DNA of 64,000 nucleotides, from the NCBI GenBank assembly GCA_039808365.1, contig JBDHSX010000004.1, positions 1-64,000 on the forward strand, written 5' to 3'. The position numbers were made by a program, and so were the translations under genes. The stretch's first letter is position 1. Each line of letters begins with the position of its first letter. The stretch comes from 62-47 sp039808365 (GTDB lineage Bacteria > Pseudomonadota > Alphaproteobacteria > Rhizobiales > Xanthobacteraceae). Positions 1-7,969 of this stretch are shown one piece after another. The notes under the pieces were generated by a model that was given only the letters and a program-made list of their open reading frames with translations, did no database searches and had not been told where the DNA came from.

Positions 1-78
1 AAGGTGCGCGGCTGCATCGCCATCGACACCGGGCGGGGGCCGGAGGTGTCGAAATGCGTCGACATGACGTTCCACTAA
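1..78 (+). CDS. C-terminal 25 codons of an unidentified protein (partial)
   Basis: An open frame runs in from the left edge and ends at TAA 76-78. The 25 visible residues contain two cysteines (GCIAID near the start and KCVD near the end). That is too little to place in a family. Its stop overlaps the stop of the convergent EAL gene (TAG on the minus strand at 75-77), so the two genes meet tail to tail with no spacer for a terminator. Function unknown. Confidence 0.5.
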   Translation, partial: KVRGCIAIDTGRGPEVSKCVDMTFH

Positions 79-1292
79 GCGGGCAGCGTCACCGGGCGCG
101 TCAGGGCTGTGCGCGCGAATTTGCGCGGCGCCATCGCCTCGCCGAATAGAAAGCCCTGCGCGATGTCGAAGCCCAACTGGTGCGCGGTGACGAAGTCGGC
201 GCGGCTCTCGATGCCTTCGGCGACGGTGCGCACGCGGTGGCTGCCGGCGAGATCGATGATGCCGCGGCAGACGGTCTGCCTGAGGCGGTCGTCGCTGAAG
301 CCGGTCACGAACTGGCGGTGGACCTTGAGTTCGGCGAAGGGGAATACGCGCCGCTCCATCAACGCCGGCCACTCGGCCCCGACATTCTTGATCGAGACGG
401 CGACGTTGTGAAAACGGATGCGGCGGGCGATGTCGACGATGCGGTCGAGGTCGGCGATCACCTCGGCGCATTGGAGTTCGATCAACAGTCCGTTGAACGC
501 CGGATGCGCCGGCATCCGCTGGCACAGCGCGCGCATGGCGGCGTCGTCGCGCAGGAACGACGCCGGAAGGTTGATCGCGAGATCGACCGGGCCGTTGCGT
601 TCGATGAAATACCGCCAGTCGTCGATCACCCGCGTGATGATGAACTCCGACAGGTTGTGGAAGCCGATGTCGCCGCGTTCCGGAATGAAGGAGGCCGGAA
701 GCACCACGCCCCAGGTCGGATGCCGCATCCGGATCAGCGCCTCGGCGCCGCGTGGGGCGAGGGTGCGGATGTCGATCTTGCGCTGATACCATAATTCGAG
801 CCAGCCGGCCTTGAGGGCCTCGGCGACATCGACCGCGGGGCTTGGCGGCGCTTCGGTCGGGATCAGCGACGCGACGCCGTGGCGCAGGGATTCCTCGCCG
901 AACGGCGTTTGCAGCGTCGGCAGGGTGGCGATGCCGAGTTCGCGCGCGGTCTGCCGGGCGGCGAAGGCGAGGATCGAATCCGGCGTCGCGATCGGCAGCA
1001 CCTTGCCGCAGAATCCGGCCTCCGCCAGGATTTCGAGAACTTTGCCGGCCTCGATGCCGTCGGCGAACAGGCTCAGCACCACCAGATCGAGCCGCTGGGT
1101 GGCGAGCAGCGTCCGCAGGTCGGCGGCGCGGCCGCACTCGAAGGCGATGAAGCCGAGGTCTTCCAGGGCATCGGCCATAAATGCGCGGGTGTGCGGCTTG
1201 TTGTCGGCGACGCAGACCCGAGGTCTTAGGTTGCGCTGGCCGAACGCGGTGGGTTGGACGGAGAGGGGATGAGCCGCCGCCAAGTCTGTCAT
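75..1292 (-). CDS. Degenerate REC-EAL domain protein
   Basis: 405 aa. Residues about 25-140 have the shape of a response-regulator receiver domain, but the usual phospho-acceptor Asp is replaced (VVLSLF near residue 74). Residues about 155-395 are an EAL domain, the family of c-di-GMP phosphodiesterases. The EAL signature is present (AEALIR, 184-186), as are the Asn strand (AINLPASF), a Glu in LIELQ, Lys in ELKVH and AEGIES. The DDFG metal-binding loop has become KNVG (302-305). Loss of both metal-binding aspartates normally abolishes hydrolysis, so I infer a c-di-GMP-binding or purely regulatory protein rather than an active enzyme. It is a single-gene unit, convergent with the truncated gene at the left edge. 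Confidence 0.8.
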   Translation of the reverse strand: MTDLAAAHPLSVQPTAFGQRNLRPRVCVADNKPHTRAFMADALEDLGFIAFECGRAADLRTLLATQRLDLVVLSLFADGIEAGKVLEILAEAGFCGKVLPIATPDSILAFAARQTARELGIATLPTLQTPFGEESLRHGVASLIPTEAPPSPAVDVAEALKAGWLELWYQRKIDIRTLAPRGAEALIRMRHPTWGVVLPASFIPERGDIGFHNLSEFIITRVIDDWRYFIERNGPVDLAINLPASFLRDDAAMRALCQRMPAHPAFNGLLIELQCAEVIADLDRIVDIARRIRFHNVAVSIKNVGAEWPALMERRVFPFAELKVHRQFVTGFSDDRLRQTVCRGIIDLAGSHRVRTVAEGIESRADFVTAHQLGFDIAQGFLFGEAMAPRKFARTALTRPVTLPA

Positions 1293-1636
1293 GTTGTTCT
1301 TGCTCCCTGTGCTGGCGGCACGGTTTTAACGTCGCCCCGGGGGGCAGTCATGGAGCCCCGACCCCGGTCCACGGAAATGGCTCGTTAATGTTAAAGCCTC
1401 CAATGCGATTCAAACCGGACCGATCGGAAGTTCAGCGATTTCAAGCGCGTGGGACATGCGGCGGGGAGACCCGCGCGAACGTTTTGTCCACAGCACCGTG
1501 CCGATGCGCGCTGCGGCCGCGCGGCCACGGCCGATTCGCCGCCGACCGGCATGGCGGCGCCTCATGGGCGCGGCACGGTTGACCACGGCCGCGCATCCGG
1601 TCATTTTTAGCGATCCATTGGGAAGGGGTTGAATTT
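1293..1636. other. Intergenic gap with no recognisable gene
   Basis: This 344-bp stretch separates the divergent EAL gene and TAXI operon. I see no coding frame with a family resemblance, no strong terminator and no REP-like palindrome. A strong ribosome-binding site for the TAXI gene (GGGAAGGGG, 1620-1628) closes it. Promoters for both flanking units presumably lie here, but I cannot point to a convincing -35/-10 pair. Confidence 0.4.
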
Positions 1637-2584
1637 ATGAACGTCAAGCTGATCGCGGTCGCCACGGCCGCAGTGGTGGCGCTGTCATCGCCGGCCGCGC
1701 GCGCGGAACAGTTCATCAACGTGCTGACCGGCGGCACGTCCGGCGTCTACTATCCGCTCGGTGTCGCCATCGGTAAAATCTTCAGCGACAAGATCTCCGG
1801 CGCCAAGACCCAGGTGCAGGCCACCAAGGCGTCGGTCGAGAACCTCAATTTGCTGGAACAGGGCCGCGGCGAGATCGCGTTCACCCTCGGCGATTCGCTG
1901 AAAGCGGCGTGGGAAGGCGACGAGGAAGCCGGCTTCAAGAAAAAGCTCTCGAAGCTGCGCACCATCGGCGCGATCTATCCGAACTATATCCAGATCGTCG
2001 CCACCGGCGAGAGCGGCATCAAGACGCTGGCGGACCTCAAGGGCAAGAGCCTTTCGGTCGGCGCGCCGAAGTCCGGCACCGAGCTGAACTCGCGCGCGAT
2101 CCTGAAAGCCGCCGGCATGACTTATAAGGATATCGGCAAGGTCGAGTACCTGCCGTTCGCCGAATCGGTCGACCTGATGAAGAACCGCCAGCTCGCGGCG
2201 ACCTTGCAGTCGGCGGGCCTCGGCGTCGCCTCGTTGAAGGACCTCTCCAACTCGAACGAGATCAACGTGGTGTCGGTGCCGAAGGAGATCGTCGACAAGA
2301 TCGGCCCGCCGTTCGTCGCGGCGACGATCCCGGCCAACACCTACAAGGGCCAGGACAAGGACGTGCCGACCGCGGCCGTGGTCAACTTCCTGGTGACCAG
2401 CTCGGACGTGTCCGACGATCTCGCCTATCAGATGACCAAGCTGGTCTATGATTCGCTGCCGGATCTGTATTCGGCGCATGCGGCCGCGCACGGCATCAAG
2501 CTGGAAACGGCGGCGACGGGCAGCCCGGTGCCGCTGCACCCCGGCGCGATCCGCTACTTCAAGGAAAAGGGCATTATCAAGTAG
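1637..2584 (+). CDS. TAXI-family TRAP transporter solute-binding protein
   Basis: 315 aa periplasmic binding protein. Residues 1-23 form a signal peptide ending ARA. The mature protein opens with the family hallmark GGTSGVYYPLG, followed by the conserved NLNLLEQGRGEIAFTLGD region that gives the TAXI (TRAP-associated extracytoplasmic immunogenic) fold. It captures a small ligand, typically a carboxylate, and delivers it to the membrane permease encoded next. The ATG has a good Shine-Dalgarno at 1620-1628. The permease and DUF1850 genes downstream complete the operon, with a REP-like palindrome placed between binding protein and permease. The substrate cannot be read from sequence. Confidence 0.93.
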   Translation: MNVKLIAVATAAVVALSSPAARAEQFINVLTGGTSGVYYPLGVAIGKIFSDKISGAKTQVQATKASVENLNLLEQGRGEIAFTLGDSLKAAWEGDEEAGFKKKLSKLRTIGAIYPNYIQIVATGESGIKTLADLKGKSLSVGAPKSGTELNSRAILKAAGMTYKDIGKVEYLPFAESVDLMKNRQLAATLQSAGLGVASLKDLSNSNEINVVSVPKEIVDKIGPPFVAATIPANTYKGQDKDVPTAAVVNFLVTSSDVSDDLAYQMTKLVYDSLPDLYSAHAAAHGIKLETAATGSPVPLHPGAIRYFKEKGIIK

Positions 2585-2588
2585 GGTT

Positions 2589-2671
2589 CGTCATTGCGAG
2601 CGAAGCGAAGCAATCCAGTCTTTGCTGAATCAATTCTGGATTGCTTCGTCGCTTCGCTCCTCGCAATGACG
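2589..2671. repeat. REP-like dispersed palindrome (copy 1)
   Basis: A long imperfect inverted repeat. The left arm starts CGTCATTGCGAGCGAAGCG and ends CAATCCAG; the right arm is its complement with a few extra bases, ending CGCAATGACG. A second close copy lies at 15169-15254. Such elements are common between genes in Bradyrhizobium-like genomes. This one sits inside the TAXI operon, where a transcript hairpin could set the binding-protein to permease ratio. Confidence 0.85.
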
Positions 2672-2698
2672 ACGTCATTCGATCGGATTTCCAACGTC

Positions 2699-2776
2699 AT
2701 GGCCGGGCCTCGTCCCGGCCATCCATGTCTGGGCTGGGGGAAAATGCCGGCGAACAGATCGCGTGATCTGTTCGCC
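2699..2776. repeat. Two further hairpins upstream of the TRAP permease
   Basis: First hairpin: ATGGCCGGG (2699-2707) pairs with CCCGGCCAT (2714-2722). Second: GGCGAACAGATC (2749-2760) pairs perfectly with GATCTGTTCGCC (2765-2776) around a 4-nt GCGT loop. The second ends 22 bp before the chosen permease start. Neither is followed by a T-run, so they are more likely RNA-stabilising or attenuating hairpins than terminators. Confidence 0.7.
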
Positions 2777-2798
2777 GACGAAAGCGGGGACGGGAACA

Positions 2799-4928
2799 AT
2801 GTCGCAGGCAGCAGCGCCGACGCAGGACAATGCCCACGAGGTCGAGCCGATCAAGGTCGATCTCGGTAATTTCGAGCATGGCTTCCCGGAAGGGTTCGGC
2901 CCCGGCCGCTGGGGTCTGCTCGCCTATGCCATCGGCATCGCCTTCGCGGTGTTCCAGATCGCCATCGCCGCATGGAACATCCTGCCGAGCCAGGTGGTGC
3001 GCGGCGTCCATGTCGGTTTCATCATCCTGATGACCTTCGGCCTGATCGGCAACTTCACCGCGAAAACCGACAAGGCGCGCGCGCTGGCCTGGCTGATCGG
3101 CGCCGCCGGCTTCCTCTGCGGCCTGTATCAATGGATCTTCTACGCCGACCTGATCCAGCGCGACGGCGACCCGACGACCATGGACCTCGCGGTCGGCACC
3201 CTCTTGGCGGTGCTGATCTTCGAGGGCACGCGGCGGCTGATGGGCGCGGCGCTGCCGCTGATGTGCGGCGCCTGCATTCTCTATTGGGCGTTCGGGCAGT
3301 ATCTGCCGTCGCCGCTCAATCATCGCGGCTACGGCTTCGACCAGATCATCACCCATCTGTCGTTCGGCACCGAAGGCTTTTACGGCGTGCCGATCTACGT
3401 CTCGGCGACCTACATCTTCCTATTCATCATGTTCGGCTCGTTCCTCGAACGCGCCGGCATGATCCAGCTGTTCACCGACGTCTCGCTCGGCATCTTCGGC
3501 GGCACCCGCGGCGGCCCGGCCAAGGTGGCGGTGGTGGCGTCCGGCATGATGGGCACGATTTCCGGCTCCGGCGTCGCCAATGTGGTGACGGTCGGCCAGT
3601 TCACCATTCCGCTGATGATCCGCTTCGGCTATCGGCGCGCCTTCGCCGCCGGCGTCGAGGCCACCGCCTCGATGGGCGGCCAGATCATGCCGCCGGTGAT
3701 GGGCGCGGTCGCCTTCATCATGGCCGAGACTCTCGGCGTCGATTACATGGTGATCGTGCGCGCGGCGGTGATCCCGGCATTTCTGTATTTCGCCTCGGCG
3801 TTCTGGATGGTGCATCTGGAGGCCGGCAAATACGGCCTCAAGGGCATGAGCCGCTCGGAGATGCCGAGCGCGTGGAAGGCGCTGACGGCGCGCTGGTATC
3901 TGGTGCTGCCGCTGGCGGTGCTGGTCTTCATGCTGTTCGAGGGCTTCACGCCGCTTTACGCCGGCATCATGGGGCTGGCGCTGACCGCGACCCTGATCCT
4001 CGGCGCCAGCATCGCGCTCGGCCTGCCCAACCAGACGATCCGCTACATCTTCTGGATCCTGCTGGCGCTGGTGGTCGGCGCCATGTTCCAGCGCGGCATC
4101 GACATCATGATGGTCGGCCTCGTGGTCGGCGCGCTGGTGATCCTCGCGGCGCTGACCAAGGGCGGCCGCGCCACGCTGGTCGCCTGCCGCGACTCGCTGG
4201 CGGAGAGTTCCAAGTCGGCGCTGACCGTCGGCATGGCCTGCGCCATCGTCGGCACCATCATCGGCATGATGACGCAGACCGGCGTCGGCAATATTTTCGG
4301 CAGCTGGGTGATCGGCATCGGCGAGAACAGCCTGTTCCTCGCGCTGATCATGACCATGCTGCTGTCGATTTTGCTCGGCACCGGCATCCCGACGATTCCG
4401 ACCTACATCATCACCGCCGCGCTCGCGGCGCCGGCGCTGGCGAAACTCGGCGTGCCGCTGATCGTCAGCCACATGTTCGCGTTCTACTATGGCATCATGG
4501 CGGACCTGTCGCCGCCGGTGGCGCTCGCCGCCTTCGCCGCCGCGCCGATCGCCAAGGAGAATCCCGACACCATCGGCTGGGAGGCGATGCGGATCGCGCT
4601 CGCCGGCTACGTCATTCCGTTCATCGCGGTCTATTCGCCGGCGCTGATGTTGCAGACCGGCGATCCGATGGAGGCCTATCTCGGCTTCTACGGCGCGGTG
4701 GCCTATGCGACCGTCAAGGCGCTGATCGCCATCGGCCTGTTCGGCATGGTGGCGATCGGGTTCCTGTTCACGCGGATGACGATCCTTGAGCGCATCATCA
4801 CCTTCGTCGCGGCGCTCTGCCTGCTCGGCGAATTCCCCTATAGCGACTGGATCGGCTTCGCGCTGGCGGCCGCCATCATGGTCTGGGACTGGCGGCGGAA
4901 ACCCGTGTCCGACGCGGTCGCGGCGTGA
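2799..4928 (+). CDS. TRAP transporter permease, fused small and large subunits (TAXI type)
   Basis: 709 aa integral membrane protein. An N-terminal hydrophobic block (about residues 35-190) corresponds to the 4-TM DctQ-like subunit. The rest is the 12-TM DctM-like subunit, with characteristic stretches GTISGSGVANVVTVG, MGGQIMPPVMGAVAF, LLGTGIPTIPTYI and ADLSPPVALAAFAAAPIA. It couples the ion gradient to import of the ligand bound by the upstream protein. The frame stays open further upstream, but a start at 2763 would lie in the loop of a perfect hairpin. ATG 2799 follows a purine-rich AGCGGGGACGGG and gives the expected N-terminus. Its stop overlaps the next gene's GTG. Confidence 0.92.
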   Translation: MSQAAAPTQDNAHEVEPIKVDLGNFEHGFPEGFGPGRWGLLAYAIGIAFAVFQIAIAAWNILPSQVVRGVHVGFIILMTFGLIGNFTAKTDKARALAWLIGAAGFLCGLYQWIFYADLIQRDGDPTTMDLAVGTLLAVLIFEGTRRLMGAALPLMCGACILYWAFGQYLPSPLNHRGYGFDQIITHLSFGTEGFYGVPIYVSATYIFLFIMFGSFLERAGMIQLFTDVSLGIFGGTRGGPAKVAVVASGMMGTISGSGVANVVTVGQFTIPLMIRFGYRRAFAAGVEATASMGGQIMPPVMGAVAFIMAETLGVDYMVIVRAAVIPAFLYFASAFWMVHLEAGKYGLKGMSRSEMPSAWKALTARWYLVLPLAVLVFMLFEGFTPLYAGIMGLALTATLILGASIALGLPNQTIRYIFWILLALVVGAMFQRGIDIMMVGLVVGALVILAALTKGGRATLVACRDSLAESSKSALTVGMACAIVGTIIGMMTQTGVGNIFGSWVIGIGENSLFLALIMTMLLSILLGTGIPTIPTYIITAALAAPALAKLGVPLIVSHMFAFYYGIMADLSPPVALAAFAAAPIAKENPDTIGWEAMRIALAGYVIPFIAVYSPALMLQTGDPMEAYLGFYGAVAYATVKALIAIGLFGMVAIGFLFTRMTILERIITFVAALCLLGEFPYSDWIGFALAAAIMVWDWRRKPVSDAVAA

Positions 4929-5296
4929 GCCTGTGTCTCGTCTCCGCCGGTGTCGCCAAGACGCTGACGGTGGCGGCGTTCACACTGGTGTGGACCCATT
5001 CGATCGAGAAAGTCGATTGGCGCGAGGACTGGCGCGTCACCCCGCAAGGTCTTGAACTGGTCGCCGCGCGGGTGAAAGGATCCGGCGCGGGGATGGAGCC
5101 GCCGCCGGAGGCGCGGCTGGTGGGCGGCTGGTTCGTCTGGCGACCGCATCGCGCACCGATGCCGGAGGTGGTGCTGGGCAATTCCGGCATGGCCGGCGAA
5201 TGGCGGCTGTGCACGGACGGCCAGTGCCGCACGCTGTCGGAGATTCTCGGCCATGACGTCGGCGTCCATACGACGACGATGCGCGCGTGCGATTAA
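4925..5296 (+). CDS. DUF1850 protein, TAXI-TRAP accessory
   Basis: 123 aa. It has the DUF1850 pattern: a hydrophobic N-terminus, then WTHSIEKVDWREDWRV, GLELVAARVKGSGAGMEP, GGWFVWRP and a paired-cysteine segment (RLCTDGQCRTL). The start is GTG overlapping the permease stop (GTGA), implying translational coupling. DUF1850 proteins are regularly encoded after fused TAXI permeases; their exact role is not established. The hydrophobic start suggests export or membrane association. Confidence 0.88.
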   Translation: MSLCLVSAGVAKTLTVAAFTLVWTHSIEKVDWREDWRVTPQGLELVAARVKGSGAGMEPPPEARLVGGWFVWRPHRAPMPEVVLGNSGMAGEWRLCTDGQCRTLSEILGHDVGVHTTTMRACD

Positions 5297-5304
5297 ATTG
5301 CCTC

Positions 5305-5360
5305 CGTCATTGCCAGCGCTCGGACAGTGCGAAGCACTGATGCGAGTGCTCGCAATGACG
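5305..5360. repeat. REP-like palindrome, shorter variant
   Basis: Begins CGTCATTG and ends CAATGACG, the same termini as the copies at 2589 and 15169, but with a different interior (AGCGCTCGGACAGTGCG / AGTGCTCG). It separates the TAXI operon from the convergent HlyC-like gene and may serve as a bidirectional terminator structure. Confidence 0.7.
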
Positions 5361-5379
5361 AAGGGATATGGCGCGCGGC

Positions 5380-6681
5380 CTACATCGCCCGGTGCGGTTG
5401 GGCGATTTTGGTCGCGAGAATCTTGTCGATGCGGCGGCCGTCGAGATCGACGATCTCGAAGCGCCAGCCATGCGCGTCGCGGCTGTCGCCGATGTCGGGA
5501 ATCGCGCCGAACAGTTGCAGCATGAAGCCGGCCGCGGTGTTGTAGGGTCGCGACAGCGGCAGCGGCATGCCGAGCACGGCGGCGAATTCGTCGATCGGCA
5601 TCCAGCCCTCGATCAGATAGGAGCCATCGGGACGCTTGATCGCCGGCTTCTCGGCGGGGCCTTGCTCGGTGTGAAAACCGCCGACGATCGATTCCAGGAT
5701 GTCGGTGGCGGTGACGATGCCCTGAAAGCTGCCATACTCGTCATGGACCAGCCCGACATGCACCGGCGAGCCGCGCAGGATCGCCAGCACGTCGCGGGCG
5801 TCGGCCACTTCCAGAATCACCGGCACCGCGCGGACCAGCGCGCGGATGTCCGGCGTCACGCCGGCAAGATAGCCGTCGAGCATGTCCTTGGCCTGCACCA
5901 CGCCGAGCGCTGCGTCGCGATCGCCGTCGAACACCGGCAGCCGCGAATGCCGGCTTGCGGTGATCGTCCGGCGGATCACCTCCGGCGGATCGGCGAGGTC
6001 GATGAAATCCACCTCGTGGCGCGGCGTCATCACCGCGCCGACCGGCTGGTCGCCAAGCCGCATCACGCCCGCGATCATTTCCTTCTCGCCGGGCTCCAGC
6101 ACGCCGGCGCTTTCCGCCTCGCGCACCAGCGAGCGGATTTCGTCCTCCGTCACCGTCCCCGTTTGCGCGCCGCTCTGGCCGAGCAGGCGCAGCAGCAATT
6201 GGCCGGAGACGTCGAGCAGCCACACCACCGGCGAGGACACGCGCGCCAGCCCGGTCATCGCCGGCGCCACCTTCACCGCGATCGATTCCGGATTGCGCAG
6301 CGCGATCTGCTTCGGCACCAATTCGCCGACGATCAGCGAGGCGTAGGTGATGAGGCCGACCACCGCGCCGACGCCGAGCGTGTCGGCGAAGCCCTTGCCG
6401 AGACCCAGCTCGATCAGCCATGCGGTCAGCCGCTGCCCCAGCGTCGCGCCGGAGAACGCGCCGGACAACACGCCGACCAGCGTGATGCCGATCTGCACGG
6501 TGGAGAGAAACCTGCCGGGATCGGAGGCCAGCACCAGCGCCTGACGCGATCCGCTCACGCCCTTGTCCGCCAGCGCGGCGAGGCGGGCGGGACGCGACGA
6601 GACGATGGCGAGTTCGGACATCGCGAGCAGACCGTTGACGACGATCAGGACGCAGACGATGCCGAGTTCGAGCGCGAGCAT
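5380..6681 (-). CDS. CNNM/HlyC-CorC family membrane protein with CBS pair
   Basis: 433 aa. Residues about 1-190 form the DUF21/CNNM transmembrane domain, with the conserved NGLLAMSELAIVSSR near the start and VGELVPKQIALRNPE at about 117-131. Next come two CBS domains (about 205-330, including MTPRHEVDFIDL and the VHDEYGSFQGIVTATDIL segment) and a C-terminal CorC/HlyC domain (about 345-425). Members are often labelled hemolysins, but the family is now regarded as Mg2+/Co2+ transport or homeostasis proteins with adenosine-nucleotide-sensing CBS domains. It is a single-gene unit, and the ribosome-binding site at this start is weak. Confidence 0.9.
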   Translation of the reverse strand: MLALELGIVCVLIVVNGLLAMSELAIVSSRPARLAALADKGVSGSRQALVLASDPGRFLSTVQIGITLVGVLSGAFSGATLGQRLTAWLIELGLGKGFADTLGVGAVVGLITYASLIVGELVPKQIALRNPESIAVKVAPAMTGLARVSSPVVWLLDVSGQLLLRLLGQSGAQTGTVTEDEIRSLVREAESAGVLEPGEKEMIAGVMRLGDQPVGAVMTPRHEVDFIDLADPPEVIRRTITASRHSRLPVFDGDRDAALGVVQAKDMLDGYLAGVTPDIRALVRAVPVILEVADARDVLAILRGSPVHVGLVHDEYGSFQGIVTATDILESIVGGFHTEQGPAEKPAIKRPDGSYLIEGWMPIDEFAAVLGMPLPLSRPYNTAAGFMLQLFGAIPDIGDSRDAHGWRFEIVDLDGRRIDKILATKIAQPHRAM

Positions 6682-6788
6682 GATCGGCAGCCTATCAGAT
6701 CATGTCGCGCGGCGATCATGGGAATTTGACGCGGTGGCGCGATTGCGGGAGAAATGCGGGCTGCGTCGGGAACAAGAAGGAGAAGCCG

Positions 6789-7589
6789 GTGAGGCTCAAG
6801 GGAAAAACCGCCATCGTCGTCGGCGCCGGATCGATCGGGCCGGGCTGGGGCAACGGCAAGGCGACGGCGGTCACCTTTGCCCGCGAGGGCGCGCAGGTGT
6901 TCTGCGTCGACCGCAACGGCAAGGCCGCCGAGGAAACCGCCGCCATCATCGCCGGGGAGGGCGGCAAGGCCACGGCGTTCGCCGCCGACGCCGCGCGCGA
7001 GAGCGACATCAAGGCGATGGTGGAGGCGTGCCTGAAGGCTTACGGCCGCATCGACGTGCTCGACAACAATGTCGGCATCGCCGAGGTCGGCAGCGTGGTC
7101 GAGGTCGAGGAGAAGGACTGGGACCGCGTGTTCGCCGTCAATCTCAAGAGCGCCTATCTCGCCATGAAGCACGTCATTCCGGTGATGGAAAAGCAAGGCG
7201 GCGGCTCGATCATCAATATCTCGTCGATCGCCTCGATCCGCCATCTCGGCGTGTCCTATGTCACCTACGCCACCACCAAGGCGGCGATGAACCAGATGAC
7301 GCGCACCACCGCGGTCGAGTTCGCGCCCAAGAACATCCGCGTCAACGCCGTTCTGCCGGGGCTGATGAAGACGCCGATGGTCGAGCACTCCGCCGGCCTG
7401 GCCGCGAGCTACGCCAGGGGCGACGTCGAGGAGATGTGGAAGCGGCGCGACGCCCAGGTGCCGATGGGCCACATGGGCGAGGGCTGGGACGTCGCCAACG
7501 CCGCGCTGTTCCTGGCGTCGGACGAATCCCGCTACGTCACCGGCATCGAACTGGTGGTGGACGGCGGGCTGACGCTGAAGGCGGGATAA
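6789..7589 (+). CDS. SDR-family oxidoreductase
   Basis: 266 aa classical short-chain dehydrogenase. It has the nucleotide-binding glycine motif (VGAGSIGPGWGNGKA, a slightly expanded TGxxxGxG), NNVG for the structural NNAG, the catalytic Ser in INISSIAS, and Tyr and Lys in YATTKAA. The C-terminal segment ALFLASDESRYVTGIEL is typical. It reduces or oxidises an alcohol/carbonyl substrate with NAD(P)H; the substrate is unknown. The frame is open far upstream, but GTG 6789 has AAGGAG at 6776-6781 and begins directly with the beta strand, so I chose it. It stands alone between a divergent membrane protein and a repeat-rich gap. Confidence 0.87.
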   Translation: MRLKGKTAIVVGAGSIGPGWGNGKATAVTFAREGAQVFCVDRNGKAAEETAAIIAGEGGKATAFAADAARESDIKAMVEACLKAYGRIDVLDNNVGIAEVGSVVEVEEKDWDRVFAVNLKSAYLAMKHVIPVMEKQGGGSIINISSIASIRHLGVSYVTYATTKAAMNQMTRTTAVEFAPKNIRVNAVLPGLMKTPMVEHSAGLAASYARGDVEEMWKRRDAQVPMGHMGEGWDVANAALFLASDESRYVTGIELVVDGGLTLKAG

Positions 7590-7917
7590 AGCAGGTCTCG
7601 ATTGGACGGAAACGTCATGCGCGGGCATAGCCGTTCGCAGAACGGTGTCGCTTCGCTCGCCCGCGCATCCATCAAAAAGGAAGAGTCGCGTCAAAAGGAT
7701 GGATTGCCGGGTCAAGCCCGGCAATGACGGTTTTGTTCTTATCAAAAGGGAAACTGCCGGGCCGTTGAAAACAGCTTCGTGCCCCGGGCGCGCTGCGGCA
7801 CGAAGGGACGCTGCGCAGAACCGGGGCCGTTCCAGCCACGGTGTTTGATACGGTCTCGGTTCTGCGAAGCAGCGTGACACGCTGCAGTGCGCCCGGGACA
7901 CGGCGGAACCCCGAATG
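7590..7917. repeat. Repeat-rich gap: two REP-like palindromes
   Basis: This gap of about 330 bp has no gene. It contains a compact palindrome, ATTGCCGGG (7703-7711) with CCCGGCAAT (7717-7725). It also has a long imperfect inverted repeat spanning about 7782-7903: the arms run TGCCCCGGGCGCGCTGC on one side and GCTGCAGTGCGCCCGGGAC on the other, with CGCAGAACCGG / CGGTTCTGCG inside. The same families recur elsewhere in the first 22 kb. Confidence 0.75.
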
Positions 7918-7952
7918 CAAAGGGCGCGATCCGGTGAGGATCGCGCCCTTTG
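7918..7952 (-). terminator. Strong hairpin terminator after the ABC binding-protein gene
   Basis: A perfect 15-bp inverted repeat: CAAAGGGCGCGATCC (7918-7932) and GGATCGCGCCCTTTG (7938-7952) around a 5-nt loop. It lies 17 bp past the stop of the leftward binding-protein gene. The arm itself ends in CCCTTTG on both strands, so it could act in either direction. Confidence 0.75.
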
Positions 7953-7969
7953 TTCTCAGGATATCCTGC

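Noticed and set aside
2763..2798. Earlier start codon for the TRAP permease
   Set aside because: It lies in a perfect hairpin loop with no ribosome-binding site and encodes a non-homologous N-terminus.
2972..4789. Long Arg/Gly/His-rich open frames on either strand over TRAP permease, metZ, argD, coxA and others
   Set aside because: They are frame shadows of high-GC genes: low-complexity composition, no domain similarity, complete overlap with well-supported genes.
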